64,000 nt of DNA from assembly GCF_001262715.1 (NCBI RefSeq), contig NZ_CP012328.1, positions 744,001 to 808,000 of the forward strand, in the 5' to 3' direction. This stretch comes from Spiroplasma turonicum. GTDB taxonomy: Bacteria; Bacillota_I; Bacilli_A; Mycoplasmatales; Mycoplasmataceae. Of the stretch, positions 31,190-42,562 are shown one piece after another. How positions within the stretch are numbered: the first letter of the stretch is position 1; each line of letters begins with the position of its first letter. The position numbers were made by a program, and so were the translations under genes. The notes below the pieces were generated by a model. It ran no database searches and had not been told where the DNA came from. It saw nothing but the letters and a program-made list of their open reading frames with translations.

Positions 31190-31401
31190 TCCTATCTTTG
31201 TCTTTTAATATAATTTTCTTTAATTCTAATGCATTTTGTAATTTTAAAGTCTCAATTCTATAAAATTTATACCTTAAAATTACCATATGAATATAATAAA
31301 CATTATTTTTTATATAATTTTGCAATTTTTGTTAATGTTCTGAATTATTTTCTATACCTTTTTTAAACTATTAAATTATTTGCCTAATAATATAAGATGT
31401 T
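31190..31401. other. Spacer upstream of the ATPase gene
   Basis: AT-rich 212 bases without a convincing gene. It should contain the promoter of the ATPase/nuclease unit; no -35/-10 pair stands out. Confidence 0.4.
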
Positions 31402-31692
31402 TTATTCTATTGTTCAATTTAAGTTTTTAGCGTCTTTATACAATTGTGTGTAATCCTTATTGCCTTTTTTTCAATTACATTCATAATGAACTGCACATAA
31501 ATTTTTCGAAATATCATTACTTTCATTAACGTCAATATGATCTATGTTTCAACCATTATGTTGATTTAAATCACTATTTCACTTGGTGCCATGATTCATC
31601 TCAGTTTTACATATATAACACAATCTAAATTGATTCTTATTTTTATTATTTATTATAATTGCATTTTCTCATGCAACAATTTCTTTACTCAT
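31402..31692 (-). CDS. HNH endonuclease, 96 aa
   Basis: ATG at 31692 after GGGGTAAAAG, stop at 31402; five UGA Trp codons hide it from standard ORF finding. Motifs: C25xxC28 (LCYICKT), N49-I-D51-H52 (WNIDHID), N64 and H69 (NLCAVHYECNW), then C72-N73 and KKG. This is a complete small zinc-containing HNH nuclease of the McrA type. It starts 10 bases after the ICE gene at 31703 and is probably cotranscribed with it. Possible roles are DNA nicking during ICE transfer or defence. Confidence 0.82.
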
Positions 31693-31702
31693 TCTTTTAC
31701 CC

Positions 31703-32245
31703 CTATTTTTCCCTGTCTATATCTTTTTCTCCAAGTTTTGCTTTTAATTCTAATATCTCTTTCTGCAGTTTTAATATCTCAATTTCTTTATCAAGATTAT
31801 TATTATTTTGATTTACCATTTGAGTTTTAATAGCTTTTTGTTTATCAAATTCTTCTTCCCTTTCAATTGTTTCGATTAATTTTTCTAAATCTTCAATTGA
31901 TTTTTTTTGTTTTCAAATTCCTCTTAAATGTTTTTTATCAATTTCATCTTTTGAATCTTCATCTTTAGCAACTTCATATTCTTCAATAAAATCATATAAA
32001 TAATGATTAATAACTTTATCTAAATAAATACTATTATATTATACAAATTCCTTAGGAAAACTATCAAGCAAAGAAGCTCCTCCACCCAACATTTCGTCTG
32101 GAAATATCGATTCTAACATATTATTTATATAATCCACTTTTTTGTTTCATATTTTACTACATTGTTGATTAAAATTTCTTCTAGTTTCTCTATCTTCTGC
32201 ACTTGGAACTCCTAATAACCAACCTGCTGCTCTAAATATACCCAT
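31703..32245 (-). pseudogene. ICE-operon protein with an in-frame stop
   Basis: Frame from ATG at 32245 (AAAGGAGAT ribosome site) to TAG at 31703, 180 codons, with one TAA at 32039-32041. Begins MGIFRAAGWLLGVPSAEDRETR and ends in a Lys/Glu-rich coiled coil (EIEILKLQKEILELKAKLGE). It lies directly after the Mbov_0396-like gene, so it is an ICE component; no named family was recognised. The single stop implies loss of function unless two peptides are made. Confidence 0.65.
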
Positions 32246-32310
32246 CTTTTTATCTCCTTTATTTCTTTCTATTATTATAATAAAAAAATGTGATTTTAAA
32301 CACATTTTCC

Positions 32311-33878
32311 TTATTTATTCATTTTTTTATTATGTTTTCCTAATCTTTTTTCGTTTTTAATTCGTTTTTTTCTTAGTCTTTCCATTTGTGCTTCTTGGAA
32401 TTTTAAGTTTTCTTTTGCACTTTCAGCAAACATACTTCCTTTTTGTTTTGCTTTTATAACTTGTTTTTTAGAATTTTTAATTGTATTTTTTAAATCTTTA
32501 TAATTATCACTATATTTTTTACTATTTCTTTTTAATGTTTCTCCATAAGTCTCATTTGAAGCATCTCTTTTTTGTTTAAATACTCCTGCTGTATTTCCAA
32601 CAATTGCTGCACCAACTCCTGCTGCTGCACCTCCAAGTGCTGCTCCTAAATTACTTCAACCTTGTCCACTAAACATACTTTTTACATTATGTGCCCCACT
32701 CATTGTTGCTCTTGCCATTTTTCCAAAAAACCCTGGTATTCCACTAGCTCTTTGTTTTTGCATCATATCTTGACCTTTTTTTAAATTATCTAATCCACTT
32801 TTTGCGGCACTTAATCCTTCTTTACCTTTTTTACCCTTTAATAAACCTAATACAGCACTTCCACCAGCTGCTCACCCTAATGCTTTAGCACCTGTTTTAA
32901 AAATATTACCACCATGCATTGCACTTAAAATACTATTTCTACCTTCTTCATGACTTATACCTTCTCCACCTGTAAATGAAGCAACCAACTGTGGTGCTAC
33001 AAGTGAGAAAGTACATGTACCTAATATTACTACAACATATACAAAACTTCTTTCTATAAAACTAAAATCTTTAAAAGTAGTCCCTTGACTTATATTAGTT
33101 ATAAATAATGTTAAAAAATTTATCATTATCATATAACTTAATATGTTACCAATACTAATAAGACTTTTAGCCATTGTCATATCTTTTCATTGTTTTAGTC
33201 TTGCTCCATGATCATTGACCATTCATGCTGCAACCAATGGACCAATTATAAATAATAAAAATAACTCTATTAATTTTTGCACAACTCCCATACACAGCAT
33301 AATTAATAATAAAGTAAAAATCATACACCAAGAATTTCAACTATCATATTATAGTCTTTGATATTATCTGGTGAACCATAATCATTTGGAACAACTACAT
33401 TGCTTCCATCTCAATTTTTATCACCAAGTTTATATAAAATATCAGCTAAATTTCTACTATTTGTACCAAAACTTAATTGAAAAGATTTATTTAAAAACTC
33501 AATTAAAAATAATATACCATAGAAACCAATTGGTATAAAAAACACAAATACTATAGCTAATCCTGTAGATTTTAAAGACTTAGCAATTCTTTCTTTTAAT
33601 TGTAAATCTTCGTTAAATGTATATGTAAAATATTGAATTGTAAATATTAAAACTGATAAAAACAAACCTAGAATACAAAACGCTCAAAAACTAGTTGGAA
33701 TATTTTTAATGTCAAAGTCTTTTTTTCCATTAAAAATAATGTCATATACTATTCCTGTTGTTAAATATACAAAAACTTTGTGAACTGCAGAAATTAATGA
33801 TAAGGGACCTTGAATAAAAATTAATCAAATGATATTCAAAATTCCCGTCATAATTAAATCCGGTATTCAATCAAACAT
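32311..33878 (-). pseudogene. Mbov_0396-like ICE polytopic membrane protein (frameshifted)
   Basis: Starts MFDWIPDLIMTGILNIIWLIF behind AAGGAGG; about seven spans follow, then a Gly/Ala/Ser-rich region (GKMARATMSGAHNVKSMFSG, AALGGAAAGVGAAIVGN) and a basic tail ending KRLGKHNKKMNK. This is the pattern of the large membrane protein of mycoplasma ICEs (Mbov_0396 family), a VirB6/TrbL-like part of the transfer channel. The frame changes near 33327 (ILGV then MIFTLLL), so the gene is broken or the sequence has a one-base error there. It is preceded by the pilin-like gene as in intact ICEs. Confidence 0.8.
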
Positions 33879-33899
33879 TTCTTATCCTCCTTTTTATTA

Positions 33900-34250
33900 T
33901 TATGAAAAAAATATAGCTGCAAAAACACCAGCAGTTGATCCAGCAATGAAAACCAATCCTGCACCTATTAAAGCTCATATTATATCTTTTAATGCAGCAC
34001 TTCTTTCTTCAATTTCTCTATTTGCTGATGCTTTACTCATTCTTAAGCCAATTTTATTAATATAAAAGTTAAATAAATTGTAGCTATAGTACAAATTGCA
34101 GTAACAAATGCTAAACCATATCCAGTTATATAATCAACTAAAGGTTTAAAATCTTTTGGCTGATTATCATCTGAATTTTAAAATAATCTATAATTCATAA
34201 AATTATCAACTTTATTATAATTTTTCAACATCTCTATAACTCTTTTCATT
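33900..34250 (-). pseudogene. Mbov_0395-like pilin-type conjugation protein (broken)
   Basis: The C-terminal half is two hydrophobic helices joined by a charged loop: GYGLAFVTAICTIATIYLTF, then SKASANREIEERSAALKDII, then GAGLVFIAGSTAGVFAAIFF, the VirB2-pilin-like arrangement of the Mbov_0395 family. A frameshift separates the two helices (TAA at 34043-34045) and another TAA interrupts the N-terminus near 34180. It ends just before the ribosome site of the Mbov_0396-like gene. Confidence 0.72.
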
Positions 34251-34275
34251 TATTTTCCATTAGGAAAACACAAAT

Positions 34276-34330
34276 AAAATACTAGCTATAGCTAGTATTT
34301 GAATTTAATAAAAAAAAGGAGTACTAGTGC
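34276..34330 (-). terminator. Paired terminator hairpins (partly decayed)
   Basis: ACTAGCTATAGCTAGTATTT gives a perfect short stem with T tail on the minus strand; the second hairpin (GAGTACTAGTGCTTTATTTG) has lost one arm. Same module as 28171-28247. Confidence 0.6.
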
Positions 34331-34440
34331 TTTATTTGTTGCTTATAAATTAACATAATTATTAACATAGTTTTATTTTTTACAAATAATTTTAATAAAT
34401 AATTAAGATATATTATTAATAAAATATTTCAAAAATATAA

Positions 34441-36747
34441 CTAATTAAATAAAGATTCGATATCAACAAAAAATTCCTTACCTTCGATTCAAAATACACC
34501 AAATTTAAAACTAGTTTCATTTTTTATATCATTTTGATTATCTTTTGCTTTAATTATTAAATTATATAATCCTTCTGCATTCCCACTAGAGTTTTTGTTA
34601 ACAGCTGAACCTTTCTTAATCTCTACATTTTTAATGTTCATTGGATTTAAATCTTTATTTAAACTTATAAAATATTGCAAAATGCTATTACTTACTTTGT
34701 TCTTATCAGATAGTTCATTTGATTTTAAATCTGTTATATTTGAACCAACAGTTTTTATTTGGTTTTCCTTGTCTGATAAATCTAAAGGGCTGGCTCTAAA
34801 AAATACATCTACTAATTTTCCTTTAACTAATTTAGATCCTGATTTTGAAGATAAGTTAAATTTTCTATTTATTTTTTGACCTTGAATTGTGTGAAAGTTA
34901 TTTAGAATTAAGTCATTTTTATATTTTTTATATTCATTATTTACATAACCATTTAATTTAAAAAGTTCTGAAATCAAAAGTTCTTTGTCTTTATCATTTA
35001 AATCTTGATCTTTTGTTTTTTCTTCAAAACCTTGTACGTAATCCATTATTATTTCAAATTTAGATATATCAAATAAATCAACAACTGTTACTTTAAAATA
35101 TCTATTTGTTGCATTTTTGTATTTCAAAGTAATATTAGTTGACCCAATTTCTAAAGGTTTTATAGTCAAGACACTTTTATTATCATCATAAGTTACTTCC
35201 GCTATATTTGATGATTTATTATTGATATCTAATTTTTCTCCTTCGATTTTATTTTTTATCTGTACTGTTTTATTGATTGGATCATCTTTAATTGATAACT
35301 CTATATCACTAACTTCATCAATTATTGGGGTATTTATTTCATTAACATTTACTTTTAGAAATTCTGATTCTATAGCATTATCTGCATAAAACTCTAAATT
35401 ACTGAATCCCTCGCTTAAAGCTTCAACTATAATAATTGATGATTCAATTGTGACTTTTAAGAAATCAGGACTTTGTTTTAATTTTAAATTATTAATTTTA
35501 CTATTATAAGATATAGTTTCTTTTGGTCTGACTCCATCAATTATATCTAATGTTAATTCTTTCTTATCTAAATTTATTTTTTCTTTTGATTCATCATTAT
35601 AGACAATTACTATAATGCTTTCTTTTAATGCATTAGTAGCACTAAAAGTTATTGTAGTTTCTCCAATATCTAATCCATTTAAAATCACTTTAAAGTTATT
35701 TGTATTTATTGAAGCATTTACAATACCCAGCTTAGAGTAAGATACAATTTGAAGTTCATCTACCTGCTTGTTATAATTTATTTCTAAACTAGTATTTACA
35801 GTAACTCTTATTGGAGATATATCTTTATCAAATATATTTACTGGTTCTTTAACATTTATCTTTATCTGTTCTTCTAAATTAAACTCAACTGTTTTAAATT
35901 TTAAATTATAATTACCAATTAAAGTTTCTTCTTTAACTTCAATATTAATTAAATTATTTGTTGTATCAAATGTAACAATAAACTCGTCTTCATAATTTTT
36001 ATCAACAACTTCTAGATCTTTTATTTGTTCATCATATGAGATTGATTTAACATAATCTATTTTTTTTATAAAATCAATTTCATTATTATCAAATATTTTC
36101 TCTATTTCATTATTAGGATTATTACCATTATTTGTATTACCATTAGAATTATTATTAAGTAAAAATAAATATAATCCAACCCCTATTAAAGATGATACTA
36201 ATAAGATAATTATTAGTAAAAATATAACTCAGTAAAGTTTTTTAGAACTTTTTTTCTTTTTGATATTATCATTGATTATATTATTTTCACTTTTTAACTT
36301 TTCAAATTGTTTATTTTTTAAATTTTTTATTTTTATAGAATTTAAAACTTCTGGTTGGATTTGTTTTATTAACTCTTCTTTTTTTACTTCTTCATCAAAT
36401 TTTTCTTCGATTACTTCATTAGATTCATAATTTTGGATGTTATTGTAACCATAAGTGTCATGATAATTATAATTATGTAATAAGTTAGGATATATTCATA
36501 AATTACTAAGCTCTACAAACATTAATTCATTATATAAAAAATTATAATTAGGGTTATATTTAATTGTATTTATATATACAGGTACTTTTATAAGTACAAT
36601 ACTTGTTTTTAAAATATAATTATTAGATATATATAGTTCTGCAATGTATGCAAAAGCATCTCTTACAAAGTTAAATCCAAGTAAAATTTTATTATCTCTA
36701 ACATTTACAACATAATAAAAGTTGTTATTTACAATGATACAAAACAA
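34441..36747 (-). CDS. Large single-pass surface protein with Ig-like repeats, ICE-associated
   Basis: 768 aa in one frame through UGA Trp codons. I start it at TTG 36747 because AGGAG lies eight bases upstream and no ATG fits. Residues 1-170 are cytoplasmic, with a compact domain (NNNFYYVVNVRDNKILLGFN) and a Lys/Glu-rich stretch. One span (about 185-205, WVIFLLIIILLVSSLIGVGL) is followed by an Asn/Gly linker and 550 extracellular residues with repeats resembling bacterial Ig-like (BIG2) domains (EIGSTNITLKYKNATNRYFK, NGLDIGETTITFSATNA). It is upstream of the pilin-like gene on the same strand; a cell-contact role in transfer is plausible but unproven. Confidence 0.75.
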
Positions 36748-39037
36748 ATGTCTATCTCCTACTTAAATAAATAAATTTAATTTTTTAATATTAATAAAAC
36801 AATAATTCTGCTATAAAAAATAAAAATAAAACAATTATCCAAGTATTAAAGTATTTTTAAATACATTATTATTATAATATGCATCTGTGAAAAGATTATT
36901 TTTTATTAATAATTTACAAATATATAACAAAAAAATAAATGATATATAACAATATTTTTTTATATTATCTTAACTTTTAAATATATTTTATAGATATATT
37001 TTTTTGATGTACTTTGATATTCTAAATTGATTTATATTAATTAAATAACTCTACTGATCTTAAAAAAAATACTTTTGTACCTGTCCACTTAGATTTATTT
37101 TGTTGATTGATTATTTATTTAATAAATTAAATTTAACTATTCTAATAAAAAGTATTATTAAAAAAACTTATTAAATTTAAAAAATAACTTAGATGTTAAT
37201 TATGTTGCTTATATAAAAAATTATATTTTTCAAGAAGAAGCTACTTATAATTTAAATAAAAATTATAAATAAATATTTAATTTAATAATATTTGTATTTC
37301 ACTTTTATATTAGACGTGAAAATATTAACAATAAACTAATAGTGCAACAGAAACAAAAAATTGTGTACAACAAGAAATTCTAACATTAAGAAAAAATAAA
37401 ATTAACTTTACTTAATTTAAAAAATAAGGTTAAATAACTATTTAATGAAAAGTTATAAATTTAATTAATAAGTTAAATACACTTAAAAAGATAATGACTT
37501 TATAATACTCATTGATATTTAAAAAGAACTAAAAATAAATCTTTGTTAATATAATTATGGAATGAAAAATCATAATAATAAAAAAAATCTATATAATGAC
37601 ATAAAAAGAGAGATTATATAATAACGAGTCAAAAACAAGAGAAAAGAACAAGAAAAAACATTTTCTAACAAAATAAGTTATTAAACACAACAATCAAAGT
37701 AAGAACTATATAATACATATAACATTTTTTATAATAATTTTTTTATAATGTGTAATTATAGCCATTTAAAAGCATAAATCGAATTTATTTTAATATAGTT
37801 ATTTTTATTTAATTTAATAAAAAAATATCTCTTTCTTATAAAAGTATTTAATATCAATTACTTAATATTAATACTTCATTTAAAAAATTTAGGTTTTATA
37901 CTTTAAATAATTTAATAAAAAGTAAACATAAGTCATAGAATACTAAGGTTAAATGTATTTATTGATCTAGTTAAGCAAATTTATAGTTAAGAACAATACA
38001 GCCTAATAGAAATTGATGTTTATGATAATGGTGTATTAGCTAAAGGTATTAATTAATATTTATCTGCATCTATTAGTAATAATACTAAAAAATAGAGTCT
38101 TGATGCTTATTAAAAAAAGATATTTAATTAGTTGTAGACACATTAAACAAATCTAATATAACTAATTTTATACCAAATTTAAATTATGAATAATAATATA
38201 TAAACTCTTAGGTAAAAGACAAAATAAAATAACGAAAAGTATAAATTAACGATTAGAATAGATAACTCATTATTTAATATAAAAATAAAATATTTGTTTG
38301 GTTGTTTAAAAGGAGAAAATTTAAATTACATTAATACTATATAATGAAGTTTAATGAAAACTATAAACACATAAATTTTTTCATTAATTGGTATAATAAT
38401 ACAAAAATTTATAAATTTAAAAAGAGCAAAATGGAAGTAATTAAAAAAAATAAAATTTAATTTCTAATTTTAGTAGTCAAAAATTTTTTTAAAACTTTTT
38501 CACTTGTCTATATCTCCATCTATTTTTTGATTAATTTAGAAAAAAAAGATCTTCTTTAAAAAAATATTTTATACTCCTATCTTTTAATTATAAATTTTTA
38601 AATATTAATATTTTTTTTTGCTTCTTTATATTATTTAGATTATTTTTTAAATCTTTTAGCACATAATTAATACCCTTAGAAGTTAGATAATTGAATTTTA
38701 TTTTTAAATAATTAATAATAAATACTTTTAATTATTGTTATACCAGAGTAAAAATACTTTTAAATTTAATTTTTACGTTTTTTATCTTTTTTATATTAAC
38801 ATTTTTTCTAATAAATTACGTTTTATTGCTATTATTTTGTAGCAATTTATTTTATCAAATAAAAACAACCTTTATATTTAATATATTAGTAATAAAAGTA
38901 TTACCAATATAATTTCTATAAGGTTGTATAATCTAAATAACTAATTTGTTTTTATTAATGCTTTACTTTAATATGTATCTGTTTATTTTTTTAATAATCT
39001 ATATATTTAAAAAATAAGTACTATGATCATAATAGTT
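36748..39037. other. Long decayed region with IS debris, no intact gene
   Basis: More than 2 kb of extremely AT-rich DNA. Stops are dense in all frames. At 37900-38470 (plus strand) broken transposase-like pieces can be read (EIDVYDNGVLAKGIN, FINWYNN-like end). At 38500-38935 (minus strand) lies a worn-down copy of the IS type at 25948-27295, with its terminal AAACAACCTT...AAGGTTGT end at about 38866-38935. No RNA gene was recognised. Confidence 0.6.
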
Positions 39038-39640
39038 TTAAGAACTTACAGTTAAAGGCACATAAATATCTTTGATTCAATTTTCAACATTAACTAAATT
39101 AGTTGAAAAAATTTCCTTTTCAATTATAGTACCTTTTGTGGAATTATCATTTAAATATTGTATTGCTCTTTGCCTGTGTTCTTCTAAATATCCAGAAGAA
39201 GTCATAAATGGTAATATATGTATATTATCTAAATTATAGTAATTTAAAAAACTCCCAATTATCATTGGTGCTAAATGTCATCAAATCGGGAAACCTAAAA
39301 ATATATATTTATAATTTTTTATAAAGTCTGGTGTTTCTTTTAGTTCAGGTCTTAAGTTATTTATTGCTTCATTCTTAGCTTCTAAAGATAGTTCATTATA
39401 ATTTTTTGGATAATCTTTTTTTCTTTTTAATTCAAATTTATCCAAATTTAATTTACTTGATATATAGTTAGCTATACTTTTCGTATTATTTGATCATGAG
39501 AAATAAATAACTATAGTATCTTTTCTTGTATTATCTGTTAAATTATATTCTTGTTCACTTTTATTGCTACAACTTATTGTATTTATTAAAAATATATTAC
39601 TACTAAATATTACGCTAAATAATTTTAATAATTTTTTCAT
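39038..39640 (-). CDS. Flavodoxin-domain lipoprotein
   Basis: 200 aa. Signal peptide MKKLLKLFSVIFSSNIFLIN and lipobox TISC, so anchored outside the membrane. The mature part is a flavodoxin fold: DTIVIYFSWSNNTKSIANYI (FMN phosphate loop), KYIFLGFPIWWHLAPMIIG (the W/Y flavin-stacking loop), LPFMTSSGYLEE. It is a flavodoxin_4-type protein of the sort often found beside aldo/keto reductases and MerR regulators. It probably takes part in quinone or disulphide-linked redox chemistry; an extracytoplasmic flavodoxin is unusual. AAAGGAG ribosome site. Confidence 0.85.
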
Positions 39641-39731
39641 AAAAAACTCCTTTTTATAATTAATAGAAATATTTATCTACTAATTATAAAAAAAATTATA
39701 TTGCATTAGACTAAGTCTAATGCAATAATTT

Positions 39732-40103
39732 TTAATCATTATTTAAAATTTTTTTAAATATATCAACTTTTTTTACTAAATATTTAATTTGTAACTCTAT
39801 ATCCATTTTTAAATCTTTTGCAATTTTAAGTTGATTTTTTATAATTTCATATCGTTCTTTCATTGTTGAATCACCTTTATTAACTAGTTCTAAATATAAA
39901 GTTATTTCTTTTAAACTTAAATTTGTTTTTTTTAAACATATTATTAATTCAATTTTTTTTAAATCATTTTCATCTAAGTATCTATAACCATTTTGATCCC
40001 TTTTAAAACAGTTTAATACCATTTTTTTATCATAATATCTTAAAGTATGTTCTGAAATATTATAAATCTTACATATATCATTAATATAATATTTTTTACT
40101 CAT
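39732..40103 (-). CDS. MerR-family transcriptional regulator
   Basis: 123 aa. The winged helix-turn-helix is YYINDICKIYNISEHTLRYY with Arg-Tyr-Tyr, followed by RDQNGYRYLDENDLKKIELI and the coiled-coil dimer helix. No effector cysteine cluster is present, as in AdhR/NmlR-type members that respond to aldehydes or thiol stress. Divergent from the aldo/keto reductase gene, with a MerR-type promoter between them; it lies downstream-to-upstream with the flavodoxin lipoprotein, which may be cotranscribed. Confidence 0.93.
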   Translation of the reverse strand: MSKKYYINDICKIYNISEHTLRYYDKKMVLNCFKRDQNGYRYLDENDLKKIELIICLKKTNLSLKEITLYLELVNKGDSTMKERYEIIKNQLKIAKDLKMDIELQIKYLVKKVDIFKKILNND

Positions 40104-40153
40104 TTTTTCACCTAATTCAAATATACCATATTTTTTTTTTTTTCTTAAATAAC

Positions 40154-40184
40154 TTGACTTAGAGTAACTCTAATCTAATAATAT
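40154..40184 (+). promoter_or_regulatory. MerR-type promoter of the aldo/keto reductase
   Basis: TTGACT (-35, 40154-40159) and TAATAT (-10, 40179-40184) are separated by 19 bases instead of 17, and the spacer contains the dyad TTAGAGT-A-ACTCTAA. An elongated spacer holding a regulator dyad is the mark of promoters activated by MerR-family proteins through DNA untwisting. GGAGGT precedes the ATG at 40216. Confidence 0.82.
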
Positions 40185-40215
40185 AAATAATATAAATATA
40201 AATTGGAGGTAGATT

Positions 40216-41085
40216 ATGAAAAAAATTAGATTAAATGATGGTAATGAAATGCCAATTATTTCATTTGGTACTTATCAAATGACAAATTTATTAGAATGTG
40301 AAGAAGCGGTTTTAAATGCACTAGATGCAGGTTATAGAGCAATTGACACTGCACAAAGTTATTATAATGAAGAAGCTGTTGGTAATGCATTATCCAAAAC
40401 TAATATTGGACGTGAAAATATATTTATAACTACAAAAATTTGAGTTAGTAATTATAATTATAATAAAACGATTGATTCTTTCATGGTTTCATTAAAAAAA
40501 TTACAAGTATCGTATGTAGATTTAATTCTTATTCATCAACCATTTGGTTATTATAGAGAATCCTTGGAAGCTTTAAAATTTTTAAGAAGTAAAGGTTATA
40601 TAAAGTCAATTGGTATTTCAAATTTTTATGATGATAAATTAGCAGACCTTTGTTTATTTAACGATGATAATTTTGCCCCAGCAGTAAATCAAATTGAAAT
40701 AAACCCGTTTTTTCAAAGAAGTAATAATATTAATAACAACTTAAAATTTAATGTTGTACCTCAAGCATGAGCTCCATTTGCTGAAGGAAGAAATGATATA
40801 TTTAATAATCAAATATTAACTACTATTGCTAAAAAACATAATAAGTCAGTTGCACAAGTAATACTTAGATGATTAATTGAGAGAAATATACCTTTTGTAA
40901 CAAAAAGTATAAATAAAAATAGAATACTTGAAAATATTTCAATCTTTGATTTTAAGTTAGACGCATCTGATTTAAGTGAAATATGTAATCTTGATTTAAA
41001 TGAATCACAATTTTTTAAACATAATGAAATATCAGGGGTTGAATTAATGTACAACTTAGTAAAGAAGAGAGATAATAATAAATAA
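40216..41085 (+). CDS. Aldo/keto reductase
   Basis: NADPH-dependent carbonyl reductase, 289 aa, AKR5-like. Catalytic tetrad: D44 and Y49 ([12 protein letters not shown]), K74 (ITTKIW), H107 (LILIHQPF). Cofactor-binding elements [17 protein letters not shown] and [18 protein letters not shown] are present. Probably detoxifies aldehydes or methylglyoxal, or reduces 2,5-diketo-gluconate-type substrates; the true substrate is unknown. Activated from the MerR-type promoter upstream. Confidence 0.94.
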
Positions 41086-42562
41086 TAGATTGTTTTGATA
41101 TTTATATATAAAGTTAAAAATAAAATTATATTATAATTTATATTTAAGGATTTTTTTATATACTAAATTTATAAACAAAATAAATATCTTGAATAAAAAT
41201 TGTATTTTATATTACAAAAAACAATATAATAATAAATAAATTTAATATTAATCCTATACAAGTTTGAAAAGTTACTTTGTTGTATTCTAAATTAGGTGAC
41301 CCATTATTATAATTTTATTGATTATAAGAAAAGGCACTTTGTTCTATTTCAATTATTACTATAACTACAATTAAGTTAAGATTAATTTAAATGGTTTATT
41401 TTAATATAAAAAGCTTTTCTTTATGTTACGCTGAGATGAATATAACTTTTAACATTACTTTTTCTAAAAAATTTTAAAGATTAATTTTTTTTATCTTTTA
41501 TAATAAACAAACTAAAATTTAACATATTGGTGATAATTATGTAAATAATATAATAAATAGAAAGACTGTTTTTATAAGACAAAAATAATAGATAAAAAAT
41601 AATAAAATTAATAGCTGTTAAAATTTTTTTAAATGTTGATAAATTAAAGGTAATAATAGAAAAATTAAATTTAAAAAGTGGTGTTATTCAGACATATCAT
41701 TGAGTGAAAAGAAATAGAAAATACAATAAATAACCAAAAAATGAAAAGTTAAAAGATAAATTAAAAATAAAAATTTTTTAAAAGTGCATGCCTTCTTGCA
41801 TTAATTTATCGAAAAATAAAAGGATATAAACACATGTAAGAAGATTTGAAAAATGATCCTATAATAGTATTTTCCATCACTTCAAATAAACTTATTTTAA
41901 AATTTAACTTGTATCACTTTTTGTAAAATAATTAAATTATGCTGTATGAAAAAAATATGATATTTAATTAAAAGGTGGGAAAAATAAGTCACAGAGAAAG
42001 TATAATAAATATAAAATTAATTTATTTAATAATTTCGTTGAGTTTATTTTTCTTTATTCTTGAATTGCAAACAATCATTCAATTAATATTAATTAAAAAA
42101 ATAATAAAAGAAATAAGAAATATTGATCTTGTAAAACTACCTTAAATTATGAGATTCATAAAAAAAATATAATGCTCTTAGTGTCAATGTTGTACAAGAG
42201 ATGGTCTTATAAAGATTTAAAAAAAACATTAATATAAATAAAAACTATATGGATATTCATTATTTAGAAACCTTGTTAAAGATGTAACTAATACAAGAGT
42301 TTTAATAGAGTTAATACATAACCGATATATAAATATAATATTGCTTATAATCATGATTTCATTAAAAATTAAAGGTTATAAGTAAAAAATAAGAATATCA
42401 CTAAATTTGTAAATAATTAAAAAATTTATATACTCTTTATTTATTAATCTTTTAATTTGGAACATAATAGATTATTATTTAAATAATATATTTACAATAA
42501 ATATAAATAAAGATTATTTTAATAAATAATAATATGAATATTTATAAATTAAATTATAATAA
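41086..42562. other. Decayed region with a plus-strand IS remnant
   Basis: No intact gene. From about 41690 to 42480 the plus strand resembles the interior of the IS at 25948-27295; the match is plain at 41790-41900 (GTGCATGCCTTCTTGCAT and the following region equal the complement of 26760-26910 with many changes). Stops are frequent. Confidence 0.6.

Noticed and set aside
31402-31692. Calling the HNH gene plus the ATPase a Septu system
   Set aside because: The genes are 210 bases apart, the HNH follows the ICE gene closely, and the ATPase's immediate partner is the PIN-like gene; Septu is only an analogy.
36748-39037. Origin of replication or RNA gene in the AT-rich gap
   Set aside because: No dnaA gene, no clustered DnaA boxes recognised by eye and no tRNA- or rRNA-like structure; IS debris explains part of it.
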